Below are positions 1 to 7,913 of a stretch of 52,178 nt of DNA, piece after piece; position 1 is the stretch's first letter, and each line of letters opens with the position of its first letter. The position numbers and the translations under genes were made by a program. This DNA is from Fermentimonas sp. (lineage in GTDB: Bacteria; Bacteroidota; Bacteroidia; Bacteroidales; Dysgonomonadaceae), in assembly GCA_028709385.1 (NCBI GenBank), contig JAQVXD010000016.1, positions 1 to 52,178 on the forward strand, given 5' to 3'. The notes under the pieces were generated by a model that saw only the letters and a list, made by a program, of their open reading frames with translations, was not told the origin of the DNA and did not search any database.

Positions 1-116
1 TGTCTGCGTTTGATCGCGCTGTAGATACAAAGGAAGGGATTAATGGTTTCTATAGGGCTGTCTGACCCGAATGCATAGGGTATGCCGGCATCCATGATGA
101 GATTAAACCTATAAGT
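1..116 (-). pseudogene. Amidohydrolase (YtcJ-like) C-terminal fragment, cut by window edge
   Basis: Read leftward, a frame different from the neighbouring DUF4153 frame encodes a stretch containing MDAGIPYAFGSD and then SPIETINPF, followed by IYSAIKRR. GSD-x-P-[IV]-E-x-x-NP is the metal-ligand region of amidohydrolase family 3 (YtcJ-like exoenzymes), whose members continue with a G-I-Y-A-A-V-like stretch. No start codon or N-terminal half is present. The frame is open to the window edge, so the gene continues outside. It begins where the DUF4153 homology ends, so the two genes appear joined by a rearrangement or a chimeric assembly. The family call rests on about 30 residues and is made by eye. 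Confidence 0.55.
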
Positions 117-622
117 CCTACATTTTCCATATATACATTTTCAATGTTCATATCTATGGCAGAAAAAAGACCAACGGTTAAGATTGAAAGTACTCCCCCG
201 GCAATAAGAATAATAGCAGTCAGTATTGCCAGATCTCCATTGTATTTAAGGTAGTCAATTCTTTTAGTTGAATTTTTTATGTCAAAGTTGATAAAAATCA
301 ATGCATAAACGCACCATAAAAACAGTGGTAAATGGATAATTGATAATTTTACGGAATCACTGCTTTCAACCTGAGGTAACAGGTTGATATATACTGCAGA
401 CAGTATAAAAATCAGTAACGAAATAATAAGTTGTTTAATATTAATCTTACTTTGTGTAAGAAATAAATATATTGATAACCCCAAGAAGACAGAGATACTT
501 ACATTTTTGATGTAGTATGCATCATTGTTTGTAACTAGTCCAACCCATTGAGGGGCTTTAATTAACAGACCGGCTATCAGACAAGAAAAAATAAGTTTAA
601 AAACATCATTTTTCGAAGCCAT
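50..622 (-). CDS. DUF4153 family membrane protein, truncated (N-terminal part only)
   Basis: This is a 190-residue integral membrane protein with about five hydrophobic segments. Residues around 120-150 (RIDYLKYNGDLAILTA, then IILIAGG) match the conserved core of Bacteroidetes DUF4153 proteins, whose function is unknown. Members of that family are usually several hundred residues long with many membrane segments. Here recognisable homology stops near residue 172, and the last residues (SSWMPAYPMHSGQTAL) are an out-of-frame reading of an amidohydrolase gene. The gene is therefore a broken remnant or an artefact of the contig end. Its ATG lies inside the 3' end of the alkaline phosphatase gene (17-base overlap), which implies co-transcription. 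Confidence 0.6.
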   Translation of the reverse strand: MASKNDVFKLIFSCLIAGLLIKAPQWVGLVTNNDAYYIKNVSISVFLGLSIYLFLTQSKINIKQLIISLLIFILSAVYINLLPQVESSDSVKLSIIHLPLFLWCVYALIFINFDIKNSTKRIDYLKYNGDLAILTAIILIAGGVLSILTVGLFSAIDMNIENVYMENVGLIGLISSWMPAYPMHSGQTAL

Positions 623-1697
623 AAAGGTTCATCAATTTACTGAAAATATCTGTGTTCTCATAAATTCCTGCAAACTCTTCAGATCCTGCTCCATAAGAAA
701 ATACAGGTACCATAACAGATGTGTGTCCTGTTGTGCCCCAGTTAGCTTTTACATCTCCTGTTTTAATATCACCGCCTGTCAAAGCCATTCCTCCGGTTTC
801 GTGGTCAGCAGTAATTACAACAAGTGTTCCGGGGTTACTGTCAGCATAATCAAAGGCTACCTTAATTGCACGGTCGAAATCAATCATTTCATTGACTACA
901 CCTGCAGCATTATTGTCGTGGCTTTCCCAGTCAATCTGAGAGCCTTCTACTATCAGGAAAAATCCTTTTGAGTTGTTGTCAAGAATATTCAGAGCTGCCT
1001 GAACACTTTCGGGTAGAAATTCTCCTCTGTCAGGATATGTTGAAGGGTGCTCATCAGCTACAAGTGCTGCAAGTTTTCCTGAGGTTGTTTTTTTTACTGC
1101 ATCCATGTCAAGAGCAACCTGAAATCCTTTGTCTTTAAGCTGATCCATCAGATTTGCATTATCAGAGCGCTCAGCAAAATACTTCTTGCCTCCTCCAATA
1201 AATAGAGTTACGGCGGAGTTGACAAAGTCAACTGCAATCTCTTCCTGCATATTTCTGTTTTGCTGATGTGCAACAAAAGATGCGGGTGTAGCATGTGTGA
1301 TTGCACAGCTTGCAACTACACCTGTAGATAAGCCGTTTTCAGCTGCATATTCAAGTATAGATTTAACTTCATTTCCTTTTGCATCTACACCAATTGCACC
1401 GTTGTTTGTTTTTGTGCCTGAAGCAATGGCTGTGCCTCCTGCTGCCGAATCAGTTATGTAACTGCTTGCAGAATAGGTTTTTGATAATCCTACATACTGC
1501 GATTTCTCAAGATTTAGTCCGTTGTTTGCCGTGATTCCTGAATAAACCTGACTAACACCCATTCCGTCTCCTATTAACAGGATAACATTTTCAACTACTG
1601 GTGTTTCTGTTGTTTTGGATGTAGTGCTTTTTGATGTTGAACATTGTACTAAAATTAACGATAGTACGATAAGCAGCGGGAAAGTAATTTTTCTCAT
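606..1697 (-). CDS. Alkaline phosphatase, lipoprotein (PhoA superfamily)
   Basis: Phosphomonoesterase of the alkaline phosphatase superfamily, 363 residues. The N-terminus is a lipoprotein signal with lipobox LVQC (Cys19), so the enzyme should be anchored outside the cytoplasm. Metal and active-site motifs are in family order: GDGMG (43-47), TDSAAGGTA (82-90, nucleophile Ser84), THATPASF (133-140), EGSQIDWESHD (250-260), TADHETGG (295-302) and GHTSVMVPVF (323-332). The length is typical of short bacterial members. It would release phosphate from organic esters. A TAnnTTTG box sits about 55 bases upstream of the start. The downstream DUF4153 gene overlaps its stop. I see no Pho box. The family assignment is firm; the substrate range is not visible. 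Confidence 0.93.
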   Translation of the reverse strand: MRKITFPLLIVLSLILVQCSTSKSTTSKTTETPVVENVILLIGDGMGVSQVYSGITANNGLNLEKSQYVGLSKTYSASSYITDSAAGGTAIASGTKTNNGAIGVDAKGNEVKSILEYAAENGLSTGVVASCAITHATPASFVAHQQNRNMQEEIAVDFVNSAVTLFIGGGKKYFAERSDNANLMDQLKDKGFQVALDMDAVKKTTSGKLAALVADEHPSTYPDRGEFLPESVQAALNILDNNSKGFFLIVEGSQIDWESHDNNAAGVVNEMIDFDRAIKVAFDYADSNPGTLVVITADHETGGMALTGGDIKTGDVKANWGTTGHTSVMVPVFSYGAGSEEFAGIYENTDIFSKLMNLYGFEK

Positions 1698-1752
1698 AAC
1701 TGTTTACTGGTTTTTATATTTTTCCTGATTTGATATGATTGTTAATAGAGAG

Positions 1753-1760
1753 CAAATTTA
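1753..1760 (-). promoter_or_regulatory. Candidate -7 box for the alkaline phosphatase gene
   Basis: TAAATTTG on the minus strand fits the Bacteroidetes -7 consensus TAnnTTTG and would give a leader of about 50 bases. No clear TTTG is present at -33, so the call rests on one element. Confidence 0.4.
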
Positions 1761-1794
1761 AACTAATTATTCTAACTTTATATATATAAATGGT

Positions 1795-1802
1795 TATATT
1801 TG
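1795..1802 (+). promoter_or_regulatory. Candidate -7 box for the acyltransferase-like gene
   Basis: TATATTTG on the plus strand fits TAnnTTTG. It implies a leader of about 115 bases. That leader contains an imperfect hairpin at 1851-1877 (arms CCTGC and GCAGG, inner GAG/CTC). No recognisable riboswitch was seen in it. The spacer region lacks a clear -33 TTTG. Confidence 0.4.
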
Positions 1803-1923
1803 CGCATAATTAAAAATATACTTTTAAAACGATAATTTAGGTAAATCCTTCCTGCCAGAGTCATAATCTCCTGCAGGCGTAGCGTTGTTATAATAAATAA
1901 AAACAGATTATTAATAAATTAAG

Positions 1924-3048
1924 ATGAGAAACACAGGTGGAAACATCCAACAGGCAGATCGATTAAAATCATTGGATGCATTGAGAGGTTTTGACATGTT
2001 CTGGATAATGGGTGCAGAAGAAATTTTTATTCTGTTAGGAGCGATAACCGGTTGGCCCGTCCTGGAATGGTGGGCTGGACAAATGACTCATGTTGAGTGG
2101 CATGGATTTCAAGCCTATGATATGATTTTCCCTTTATTTCTTTTTATAGCTGGTGTATCTTTTCCTTTCTCTGTATCTAAAAGACTGGCAGTAAAAGGAG
2201 GTAAGCAGGCTCTGTATCGTCATATATTTAAAAGAGGCTTTATTCTCATTCTGCTTGGAATAATATATAATAACGGCATTAGTTTTGATATAGAGAGTAT
2301 GCGCTTTTCAAGTGTACTTGGCCGAATTGGTCTGGCCTGGATGTTTGCAGCTCTTATTTTCATGAATACTAAGAACTGGAAGTCAAGAATGGTTTGGTTT
2401 TGGGGTTTGTTAATTTTCTATTGGCTTCTGTTCCTTATTTTTAAAGCTCCTGATTTAGGTGACCCTGACAGATACTCAATGCAGGGTAATATTTCCAGTT
2501 ATATCGACCGTACTATTCTGCCGGGCAGGTTATGTTGTTATGGATTTGGCGATAATGAAGGTCTATTACCTACAATTGCGGCTATTGGCACCGGACTTTT
2601 AGGTATGCTTACCGGTGAGTTCCTGAAGAGCAAAATCAAACCAATGAAGAAAGTACTTTATCTTTCTATAGCAGGCATATTACTGATTATTATCGGACAG
2701 ATCTGGAATTTGGCATTTCCAATTAATAAAAACCTTTGGTCCAGCTCTTTTGTGTGCCATGTTGGCGGATTAAGTATTCTTCTTCTGGCACTTTTTTATT
2801 TGATAATTGATGTATGTAAATATCAGAAATGGGCTTTCTTCTTTGTAGTAATCGGAATGAACCCTATTACGATATATCTGGCAAACAGGGTGATAGGATT
2901 CAGTAAAGCTACTGACTTTATTTTTGGAGGTCTGGCAGAGCTGGTTCCCGATACATGGTCTGCACTTATTATAGCAATTGGATATGTTACAGTAGGATGG
3001 TTGTTTCTATATCTCCTTTACAAAAAGAAAATATTTCTTAAAGTCTGA
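1924..3048 (+). CDS. HGSNAT/DUF5009-like multi-pass acyltransferase
   Basis: A 374-residue polytopic membrane protein with roughly ten hydrophobic segments. The N-terminal signature RLKSLDALRGFDMFWI (13-28) is typical of the heparan-alpha-glucosaminide N-acetyltransferase / DUF5009 / YeiB-like family. In that family the arginine-glycine-phenylalanine-aspartate stretch leads into the first membrane helix. Human HGSNAT moves an acetyl group from cytosolic acetyl-CoA across the membrane to glucosamine. Bacteroidetes relatives are often annotated as putative NagX-type acetyltransferases, usually without biochemical proof. It stands alone with its own promoter and converges with the LLM gene downstream. 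The family is clear; the acceptor substrate is unknown. Confidence 0.75.
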   Translation: MRNTGGNIQQADRLKSLDALRGFDMFWIMGAEEIFILLGAITGWPVLEWWAGQMTHVEWHGFQAYDMIFPLFLFIAGVSFPFSVSKRLAVKGGKQALYRHIFKRGFILILLGIIYNNGISFDIESMRFSSVLGRIGLAWMFAALIFMNTKNWKSRMVWFWGLLIFYWLLFLIFKAPDLGDPDRYSMQGNISSYIDRTILPGRLCCYGFGDNEGLLPTIAAIGTGLLGMLTGEFLKSKIKPMKKVLYLSIAGILLIIIGQIWNLAFPINKNLWSSSFVCHVGGLSILLLALFYLIIDVCKYQKWAFFFVVIGMNPITIYLANRVIGFSKATDFIFGGLAELVPDTWSALIIAIGYVTVGWLFLYLLYKKKIFLKV

Positions 3049-3119
3049 TTTAAGTATTCACTTTCCTGAAATGTTATTTATGTGTAATAGATTGGCAATG
3101 AGGCTGTAAGTAGTTGGAG

Positions 3120-4142
3120 TCAGATGGCTTTTAAACCAAGCTCCTTTGCAATAAGTGTATAGCCCTTTTTGCGGGCTTCCATATCGTGATACCCGTCTAC
3201 CAGAATAATTTCATCCACACCGGTTTTATTTGCCCAATTTGTTAGATTTTCCGCAACCTGAGCCGGATTGCCGATAACAAATTTATTCATCTGTTGCTCG
3301 CGAATTATCAGTTCATGTGTTGTATAAGAATACTCAGTAGCCTGTTTGATTGTAGGAAATTTAGTAAATCGTTTTCCTGAACCTAACATAGTCCACATCA
3401 GGATTGTTGGTTCAGCAAGATAAAGTGCCTCCTCTTCAGTTTCTGCAGTAAAAACACTTATCGACAACATACTCTTAGGTTCACTGTAATATTTTGAAGG
3501 CTTGAAGTTTTCTTTATAAAATTTTAGTACAGGAACAGCCATATCCGCATTGATTTGAGCTGCAAAGACAAATCCAAGTCCTTTATCCAGGGCAAACTTT
3601 ACACCTCCGTTACTTGATCCCAACATATAAATATCAGGGATCAGAGTGGGGTCGGGACTAGCCACTACACTGGCAAAAGGATGTTTCTCAGGGAAATCAT
3701 GACCAAAATAATGAAGCAGATCTTCTAATTGTTCAGGGAATGTATCTTCTTTGAGTACTTCCCAGGCACGACGAAGGGCGTAAGCTGTTCTGCCGTCGGT
3801 TCCGGGAGCACGTCCAAGACCTAAATCAATACGTCCGGGATGTAGAGCTTCCAGCATCGAAAATCTTTCAGCTACACTCAAGGAGCTATGATTAGGCAGC
3901 ATTACACCGCCACTTCCAACACGAATTCGATCTGTTTTAGAGGCTACATGAGCAATCATTATCTCGGGAAACATACTCATCAAAGAGCCTGTGTTATGGT
4001 GCTCTGCAAACCAATAACGATTATAACCCAACTTTTCAGCCAGTTGGGCTATCTCTGTTGAGTTGTTCAGTACATCAGTTGCAGTTTGGTCATTTTCAGT
4101 AAAATAGCACAGATCCAGAATGGAAAGCTTTAAATTTAGCAT
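3120..4142 (-). CDS. LLM class flavin-dependent oxidoreductase (MsnO8-type)
   Basis: Luciferase-like monooxygenase fold, 340 residues, predicted cytoplasmic and FMN-dependent. The sequence follows the MsnO8 subgroup: LSILDL at the start, LAEKLGYNRYWFAEHHNTGS, IRVGSGGVMLPNHS, LHPGRIDLGLGRAPGTDGRTA, then PDIYMLGSS and a C-terminal VDEIILVDGYHD. I chose the ATG at 4142 because the family begins with this LSILDL strand. The frame is open 32 codons further, to an ATG at 4238, but that extension (basic and hydrophobic, starting MISFFKDSSK) looks unrelated. It is transcribed away from the hut operon and shares its promoter region. The substrate cannot be told from sequence. Confidence 0.85.
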   Translation of the reverse strand: MLNLKLSILDLCYFTENDQTATDVLNNSTEIAQLAEKLGYNRYWFAEHHNTGSLMSMFPEIMIAHVASKTDRIRVGSGGVMLPNHSSLSVAERFSMLEALHPGRIDLGLGRAPGTDGRTAYALRRAWEVLKEDTFPEQLEDLLHYFGHDFPEKHPFASVVASPDPTLIPDIYMLGSSNGGVKFALDKGLGFVFAAQINADMAVPVLKFYKENFKPSKYYSEPKSMLSISVFTAETEEEALYLAEPTILMWTMLGSGKRFTKFPTIKQATEYSYTTHELIIREQQMNKFVIGNPAQVAENLTNWANKTGVDEIILVDGYHDMEARKKGYTLIAKELGLKAI

Positions 4143-4293
4143 TATAAAAATTGAATGTTTAACTAAGTAAACCAATCTAAAGGAAGTTTGTTCAATCTCT
4201 TTAATAACCTTTGATGAGTCTTTAAAAAAACTTATCACACTGAATTATTATTCTTAATTATTTGATTTAACATGTGAAGGATAAATTTTTTAT

Positions 4294-4301
4294 CAAATTT
4301 A
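4294..4301 (-). promoter_or_regulatory. Candidate -7 box for the LLM oxidoreductase gene
   Basis: TAAATTTG on the minus strand matches TAnnTTTG. It lies only three bases from the plus-strand box of the hut operon, so the two divergent promoters would share DNA. The leader to the 4142 start would be about 145 bases. Confidence 0.35.
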
Positions 4302-4304
4302 TTG

Positions 4305-4312
4305 TATGTTTG
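4305..4312 (+). promoter_or_regulatory. Candidate -7 box for the hut operon
   Basis: TATGTTTG matches TAnnTTTG and would give a leader of about 28 bases before the hutU ATG. No -33 TTTG is evident. Short CATGA/TCATG arms (4328-4332 and 4343-4347) flank the start region. No regulator gene lies in the cluster. Confidence 0.45.
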
Positions 4313-4344
4313 CTATTGATAATTCACCATGAAAATAAATTGTC

Positions 4345-6324
4345 ATGATTTTTTCCTTAGAAAACATCTTACCTCCTTATCCTCATTTTCAGGAAGGTAT
4401 CCGTCGTGCACCGGACAGAGGCTATCGACTCTCAAAATCTCAAACAGTCACTGCTTTAAAGAATGCCTTAAGATATATTCATCCTGATTTACATTCACAG
4501 CTGGCGGTTGAATTTATGTATGAACTAAAAACGCGCGGCAGGATTTACGGTTATCGTTATCGGCCCGAAGGCAATTTAAATGCTAAACCTATTGATCAGT
4601 ATAAAGGTAACTGTATAGAGGGTAAAGCTTTTCAGCTTATGATAGACAATAATCTCTGTTTTGATATAGCCCTTTATCCTTATGAACTGGTTACATATGG
4701 AGAAACAGGTCAGGTTTGTCAAAACTGGATGCAGTATCGTCTGATTAAAAGGTATCTTGAAGAAATGACTCAGGATCAGACTCTTGTCATAGAAAGTGGA
4801 CACCCTTTAGGATTATTCAAATCTAAACCTGATGCACCGAGAGTGATTATCACCAACTCTATGATGGTGGGGATGTTTGATAATCAAAAAGACTGGGAGA
4901 TTGCAGCACAGATGGGAGTGGCCAATAACGGACAAATGACAGCAGGAGGGTGGATGTATATTGGTCCCCAAGGCATAGTACACGGTACTTTCAATACTTT
5001 GATAAACGCAGGCAGATTAAAATTAAACTTACATAAAGATGGCGACCTGAGAGGACATCTGTTTGTTTCATCAGGACTTGGCGGTATGAGTGGTGCGCAG
5101 CCAAAAGCAGCTGATATAGCCGGTGCAGTGTCAATTATAGCAGAAGTTGACGCATCAAGGATTGAAACCCGTAGTGTCCAGGGATGGATTAAACGAGTTA
5201 CCCCGGATTTACAGACTGCCTTCGAACTGGCTCAAAATGCCGTCGAGCAAAAGGAGCCACTGTCAATAGCTTATTATGGAAATATTGTGGATCTGCTTGA
5301 ATACGCGGATAAGAAAAAAATACACATTGATCTTTTAAGCGACCAGACCTCTTGTCACGAACCATATTCAGGAGGTTATTGTCCTGCAGGCATTTCATTT
5401 AAGGAACGTACTCGTTTGCTGCACGAAGACAGGGATGAATTTCACAAATTGGTAGATAAATCTTTAAAACGTCACTATAATGTGATTAAAAAACTGGTTG
5501 ACCGTGGTACATATTTTTTTGATTACGGCAATTCATTCATGAAAGCTGTTTTTGATGCAGGCATAAAAGAGATTTCTAAAAATGGGATGGATGAGAAAAA
5601 CGGGTTTATCTGGCCCTCTTATGTTGAAGATATTATGGGTCCATTGCTCTTTGATTATGGTTATGGACCTTTCCGTTGGGTATGTTTAAGCGGATTGCAC
5701 CTTGACCTAATTCAAACTGATAAAGCCGCTTTAGAATGTATCAATCCTGAGAGAAGATGTCAAGACAGAGATAACTGGAACTGGATTCGGGACGCCGAGC
5801 ATAACAGGCTGGTAGTGGGTTCACAGGCACGTATACTTTATCAGGATTCTGAAGGTCGTCTGAAAATAGCATTAAGGTTCAATGAAATGGTCAGGAAAGG
5901 TGAAATAGGCCCAGTTATGATTGGCCGTGATCATCATGATGTAAGCGGCACAGATTCTCCTTTCAGGGAAACAGCCAATATAAAAGATGGAAGTAATGTA
6001 ATGGCGGATATGGCGGTACAATGTTTTGCAGGAAATGCCGCCAGGGGAATGAGTCTGGTCACCCTTCACAACGGAGGCGGTGTCGGCATAGGAAAGGCAA
6101 TTAACGGAGGTTTTGGGATGGTACTTGACGGAAGTGAAAGAGTTGATGAAATCCTTCGTTCTGCTATGCTTTGGGATGTTATGGGTGGAGTTGCACGCAG
6201 ATCATGGGCACGAAATGCTAATGCCATGAATACAGCTAAGGAGTTTAATCAAAATCATGCTGATGAGTATAAAATCACAATTCCTTATTTGGTTGATGAC
6301 AAAATATTAAATGAAATTATCTGA
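4345..6324 (+). CDS. hutU: Urocanate hydratase (urocanase)
   Basis: Converts urocanate to 4-imidazolone-5-propionate, the second step of histidine breakdown. It uses tightly bound NAD+ as an electrophile rather than as a redox carrier. Length is 659 residues, the long form also seen in animal urocanases, against about 555 in Pseudomonas or Bacillus. Visible family blocks: GQMTAGGWMYIGPQGIVHGT (196-215), SSGLGGMSGAQPKAA (242-256), GNIVDLLEY (312-320), DQTSCHEPYSGGYCPAG (333-349, with the active-site region cysteines) and HNGGGVGIGKA near the C-terminus. It is the first gene of a six-gene plus-strand cluster, 94 bases upstream of ftcD. Confidence is high. Confidence 0.96.
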   Translation: MIFSLENILPPYPHFQEGIRRAPDRGYRLSKSQTVTALKNALRYIHPDLHSQLAVEFMYELKTRGRIYGYRYRPEGNLNAKPIDQYKGNCIEGKAFQLMIDNNLCFDIALYPYELVTYGETGQVCQNWMQYRLIKRYLEEMTQDQTLVIESGHPLGLFKSKPDAPRVIITNSMMVGMFDNQKDWEIAAQMGVANNGQMTAGGWMYIGPQGIVHGTFNTLINAGRLKLNLHKDGDLRGHLFVSSGLGGMSGAQPKAADIAGAVSIIAEVDASRIETRSVQGWIKRVTPDLQTAFELAQNAVEQKEPLSIAYYGNIVDLLEYADKKKIHIDLLSDQTSCHEPYSGGYCPAGISFKERTRLLHEDRDEFHKLVDKSLKRHYNVIKKLVDRGTYFFDYGNSFMKAVFDAGIKEISKNGMDEKNGFIWPSYVEDIMGPLLFDYGYGPFRWVCLSGLHLDLIQTDKAALECINPERRCQDRDNWNWIRDAEHNRLVVGSQARILYQDSEGRLKIALRFNEMVRKGEIGPVMIGRDHHDVSGTDSPFRETANIKDGSNVMADMAVQCFAGNAARGMSLVTLHNGGGVGIGKAINGGFGMVLDGSERVDEILRSAMLWDVMGGVARRSWARNANAMNTAKEFNQNHADEYKITIPYLVDDKILNEII

Positions 6325-6418
6325 ATAATTATTACATTGCAAAATAAATAGACTGTAGATTATTTTGATAAGTAAGAGTTACTAAAAACATAACCGTTAA
6401 TTATAAAATATAATATTG

Positions 6419-7315
6419 ATGAATAGAATCATTGAATGTGTTCCAAATTTTAGTGAGGGACGTGATAAGTTAATAATAGAAAAGATTGCGGATGCATTCC
6501 GTGCTAAAGATAATGTAAGACTACTGGATTACAGCAGTGACACAGATCATAACAGGTCGGTTATCACTGCAGCAGGCGAGCCCGAAGCTCTTAAGCATGC
6601 TGTAATAGATGCTGTCGGGAAAGCTGTTGAATTGATTAACATGAATAAACACAGTGGCCAGCACCCAAGAATGGGGGCAGTGGATGTAGTGCCATTCATT
6701 CCCATAAAGAATGTAACTATGGACGAAGCAATTGCACTTTCTAATGATGTGGGCAAAGCTGTAAGTGAGAAATTTAATCTGCCCGTGTTTCTTTATGAGA
6801 AATCTGCTACTCAGCCACATCGTGAAAACCTGGCAAATGTGCGTAAAGGAGAGTATGAAGGGCTTAAGGATAAAATGCTATTGCCAGATTGGAAACCTGA
6901 CTTTGGTCCTCTGCAACCACATCCGACAGCAGGTGCGGCAGCTGTGGGGGCAAGAATGCCCTTAGTGGCTTATAATGTTAATCTCAACACATCAGATATC
7001 GAAATTGCAACGGCAATTGCAAAAAAAGTGAGACATATCGGGGGTGGACTGAGATTCTGTAAAGCAATGGGTGTTGAACTTCATGAACGTGGCATCACTC
7101 AAGTGTCTATGAATCTTACTGACTATACTAAGACATCAATTTACAGAGCACATGAAATGGTTAGAATGGAAGCTAAGAGGTATGGAGTGACAGTTGTGGG
7201 AGGAGAAGTAATCGGTCTTGTACCTATGGAAGCACTAGTAGATTCAGCAGCATATTATCTGGGATTGGAAAATTTCTCGATTAACCAGGTTCTGGAAGCT
7301 AAACTAATGGAATAG
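6419..7315 (+). CDS. ftcD: Glutamate formimidoyltransferase (FtcD N-terminal type)
   Basis: Transfers the formimino group of N-formimino-L-glutamate to tetrahydrofolate, releasing glutamate. It is a 298-residue single-function enzyme corresponding to the N-terminal half of animal FTCD. The folate and substrate signatures are clear: CVPNFSEGRD (7-16), SDTDHNRSVIT (40-50) and QHPRMGAVDVVPF (81-93). His82 falls exactly on the catalytic histidine known from mammalian FTCD. The ATG at 6419 is preferred over an in-frame TTG one codon earlier. The partner cyclodeaminase is encoded separately three genes downstream, so this bacterium uses the split version of the bifunctional animal enzyme. pnuC follows after four bases. 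Confidence 0.95.
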   Translation: MNRIIECVPNFSEGRDKLIIEKIADAFRAKDNVRLLDYSSDTDHNRSVITAAGEPEALKHAVIDAVGKAVELINMNKHSGQHPRMGAVDVVPFIPIKNVTMDEAIALSNDVGKAVSEKFNLPVFLYEKSATQPHRENLANVRKGEYEGLKDKMLLPDWKPDFGPLQPHPTAGAAAVGARMPLVAYNVNLNTSDIEIATAIAKKVRHIGGGLRFCKAMGVELHERGITQVSMNLTDYTKTSIYRAHEMVRMEAKRYGVTVVGGEVIGLVPMEALVDSAAYYLGLENFSINQVLEAKLME

Positions 7316-7319
7316 GGCG

Positions 7320-7913
7320 ATGAACTGGTTAGAGCTGATTGCTGTTTTACTCGGTATTCTTAGCGTCTGGTATGCACGTAAGGAGAAAATACTGGTTTTC
7401 CCTTTCGGAATTGCAAACGTATCAATATACATATATATTTGTTTCGTGGCACGATTATATGCCAATGCCGGCATCAACATAGTATACCTTATTTCGAATA
7501 TATTCGGTTGGTATATGTGGTCAGGTAAAGGCAGTGACCAGAAACTGGAAATTAGTCGAAACACATTAAAACAAAATATAATATCGTGGATATCAGTAGT
7601 ACTTATATATATTATAGTTTTCTTTATTCTACGCTACGTAAACAGATCTGATATTGAATATTTACAATCTTACCTGCCTTTGATTGATGCTTTCAACACT
7701 GCTTTTTTTCTGGTTGCAACAATTCTGATGGCAGTCAAGAAAGTGGAAAACTGGCTGTTCTGGATAGTAGGCGATATAATTTCAATACCTATATTTGCTT
7801 CACAAGGTTTGTATTTTACCTCCATACAGTACACCGTTTTTTTGATTCTGGCTATACTCGGATGGAAAGAGTGGAAGGCAAAATTAAAAAGTAAAAGTGT
7901 TTCAAATGAATAA
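7320..7913 (+). CDS. pnuC: PnuC-family transporter (nicotinamide riboside type)
   Basis: A 197-residue membrane protein with about seven hydrophobic helices and PnuC-family features: WLELIAVLLGILSVWYARKE at the N-terminus, the aromatic NIFGWYMW stretch around residues 60-67, and the C-terminal ILGWKEWKAKLKSK basic end. PnuC proteins facilitate uptake of nicotinamide riboside; related PnuT and PnuX carry thiamine and riboflavin. It starts four bases after ftcD, and its last eight bases overlap the hutI start, so it belongs to the hut transcript. A link to NAD+ is possible because urocanase holds NAD+, but carriage of a histidine-pathway compound cannot be excluded. The family is confident; the substrate is inferred. 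Confidence 0.8.
   Translation: MNWLELIAVLLGILSVWYARKEKILVFPFGIANVSIYIYICFVARLYANAGINIVYLISNIFGWYMWSGKGSDQKLEISRNTLKQNIISWISVVLIYIIVFFILRYVNRSDIEYLQSYLPLIDAFNTAFFLVATILMAVKKVENWLFWIVGDIISIPIFASQGLYFTSIQYTVFLILAILGWKEWKAKLKSKSVSNE

Noticed and set aside
4143-4238. Longer LLM oxidoreductase starting at 4238
   Set aside because: The extra 32 residues do not resemble the family, which begins at the LSILDL strand coded just after 4142.
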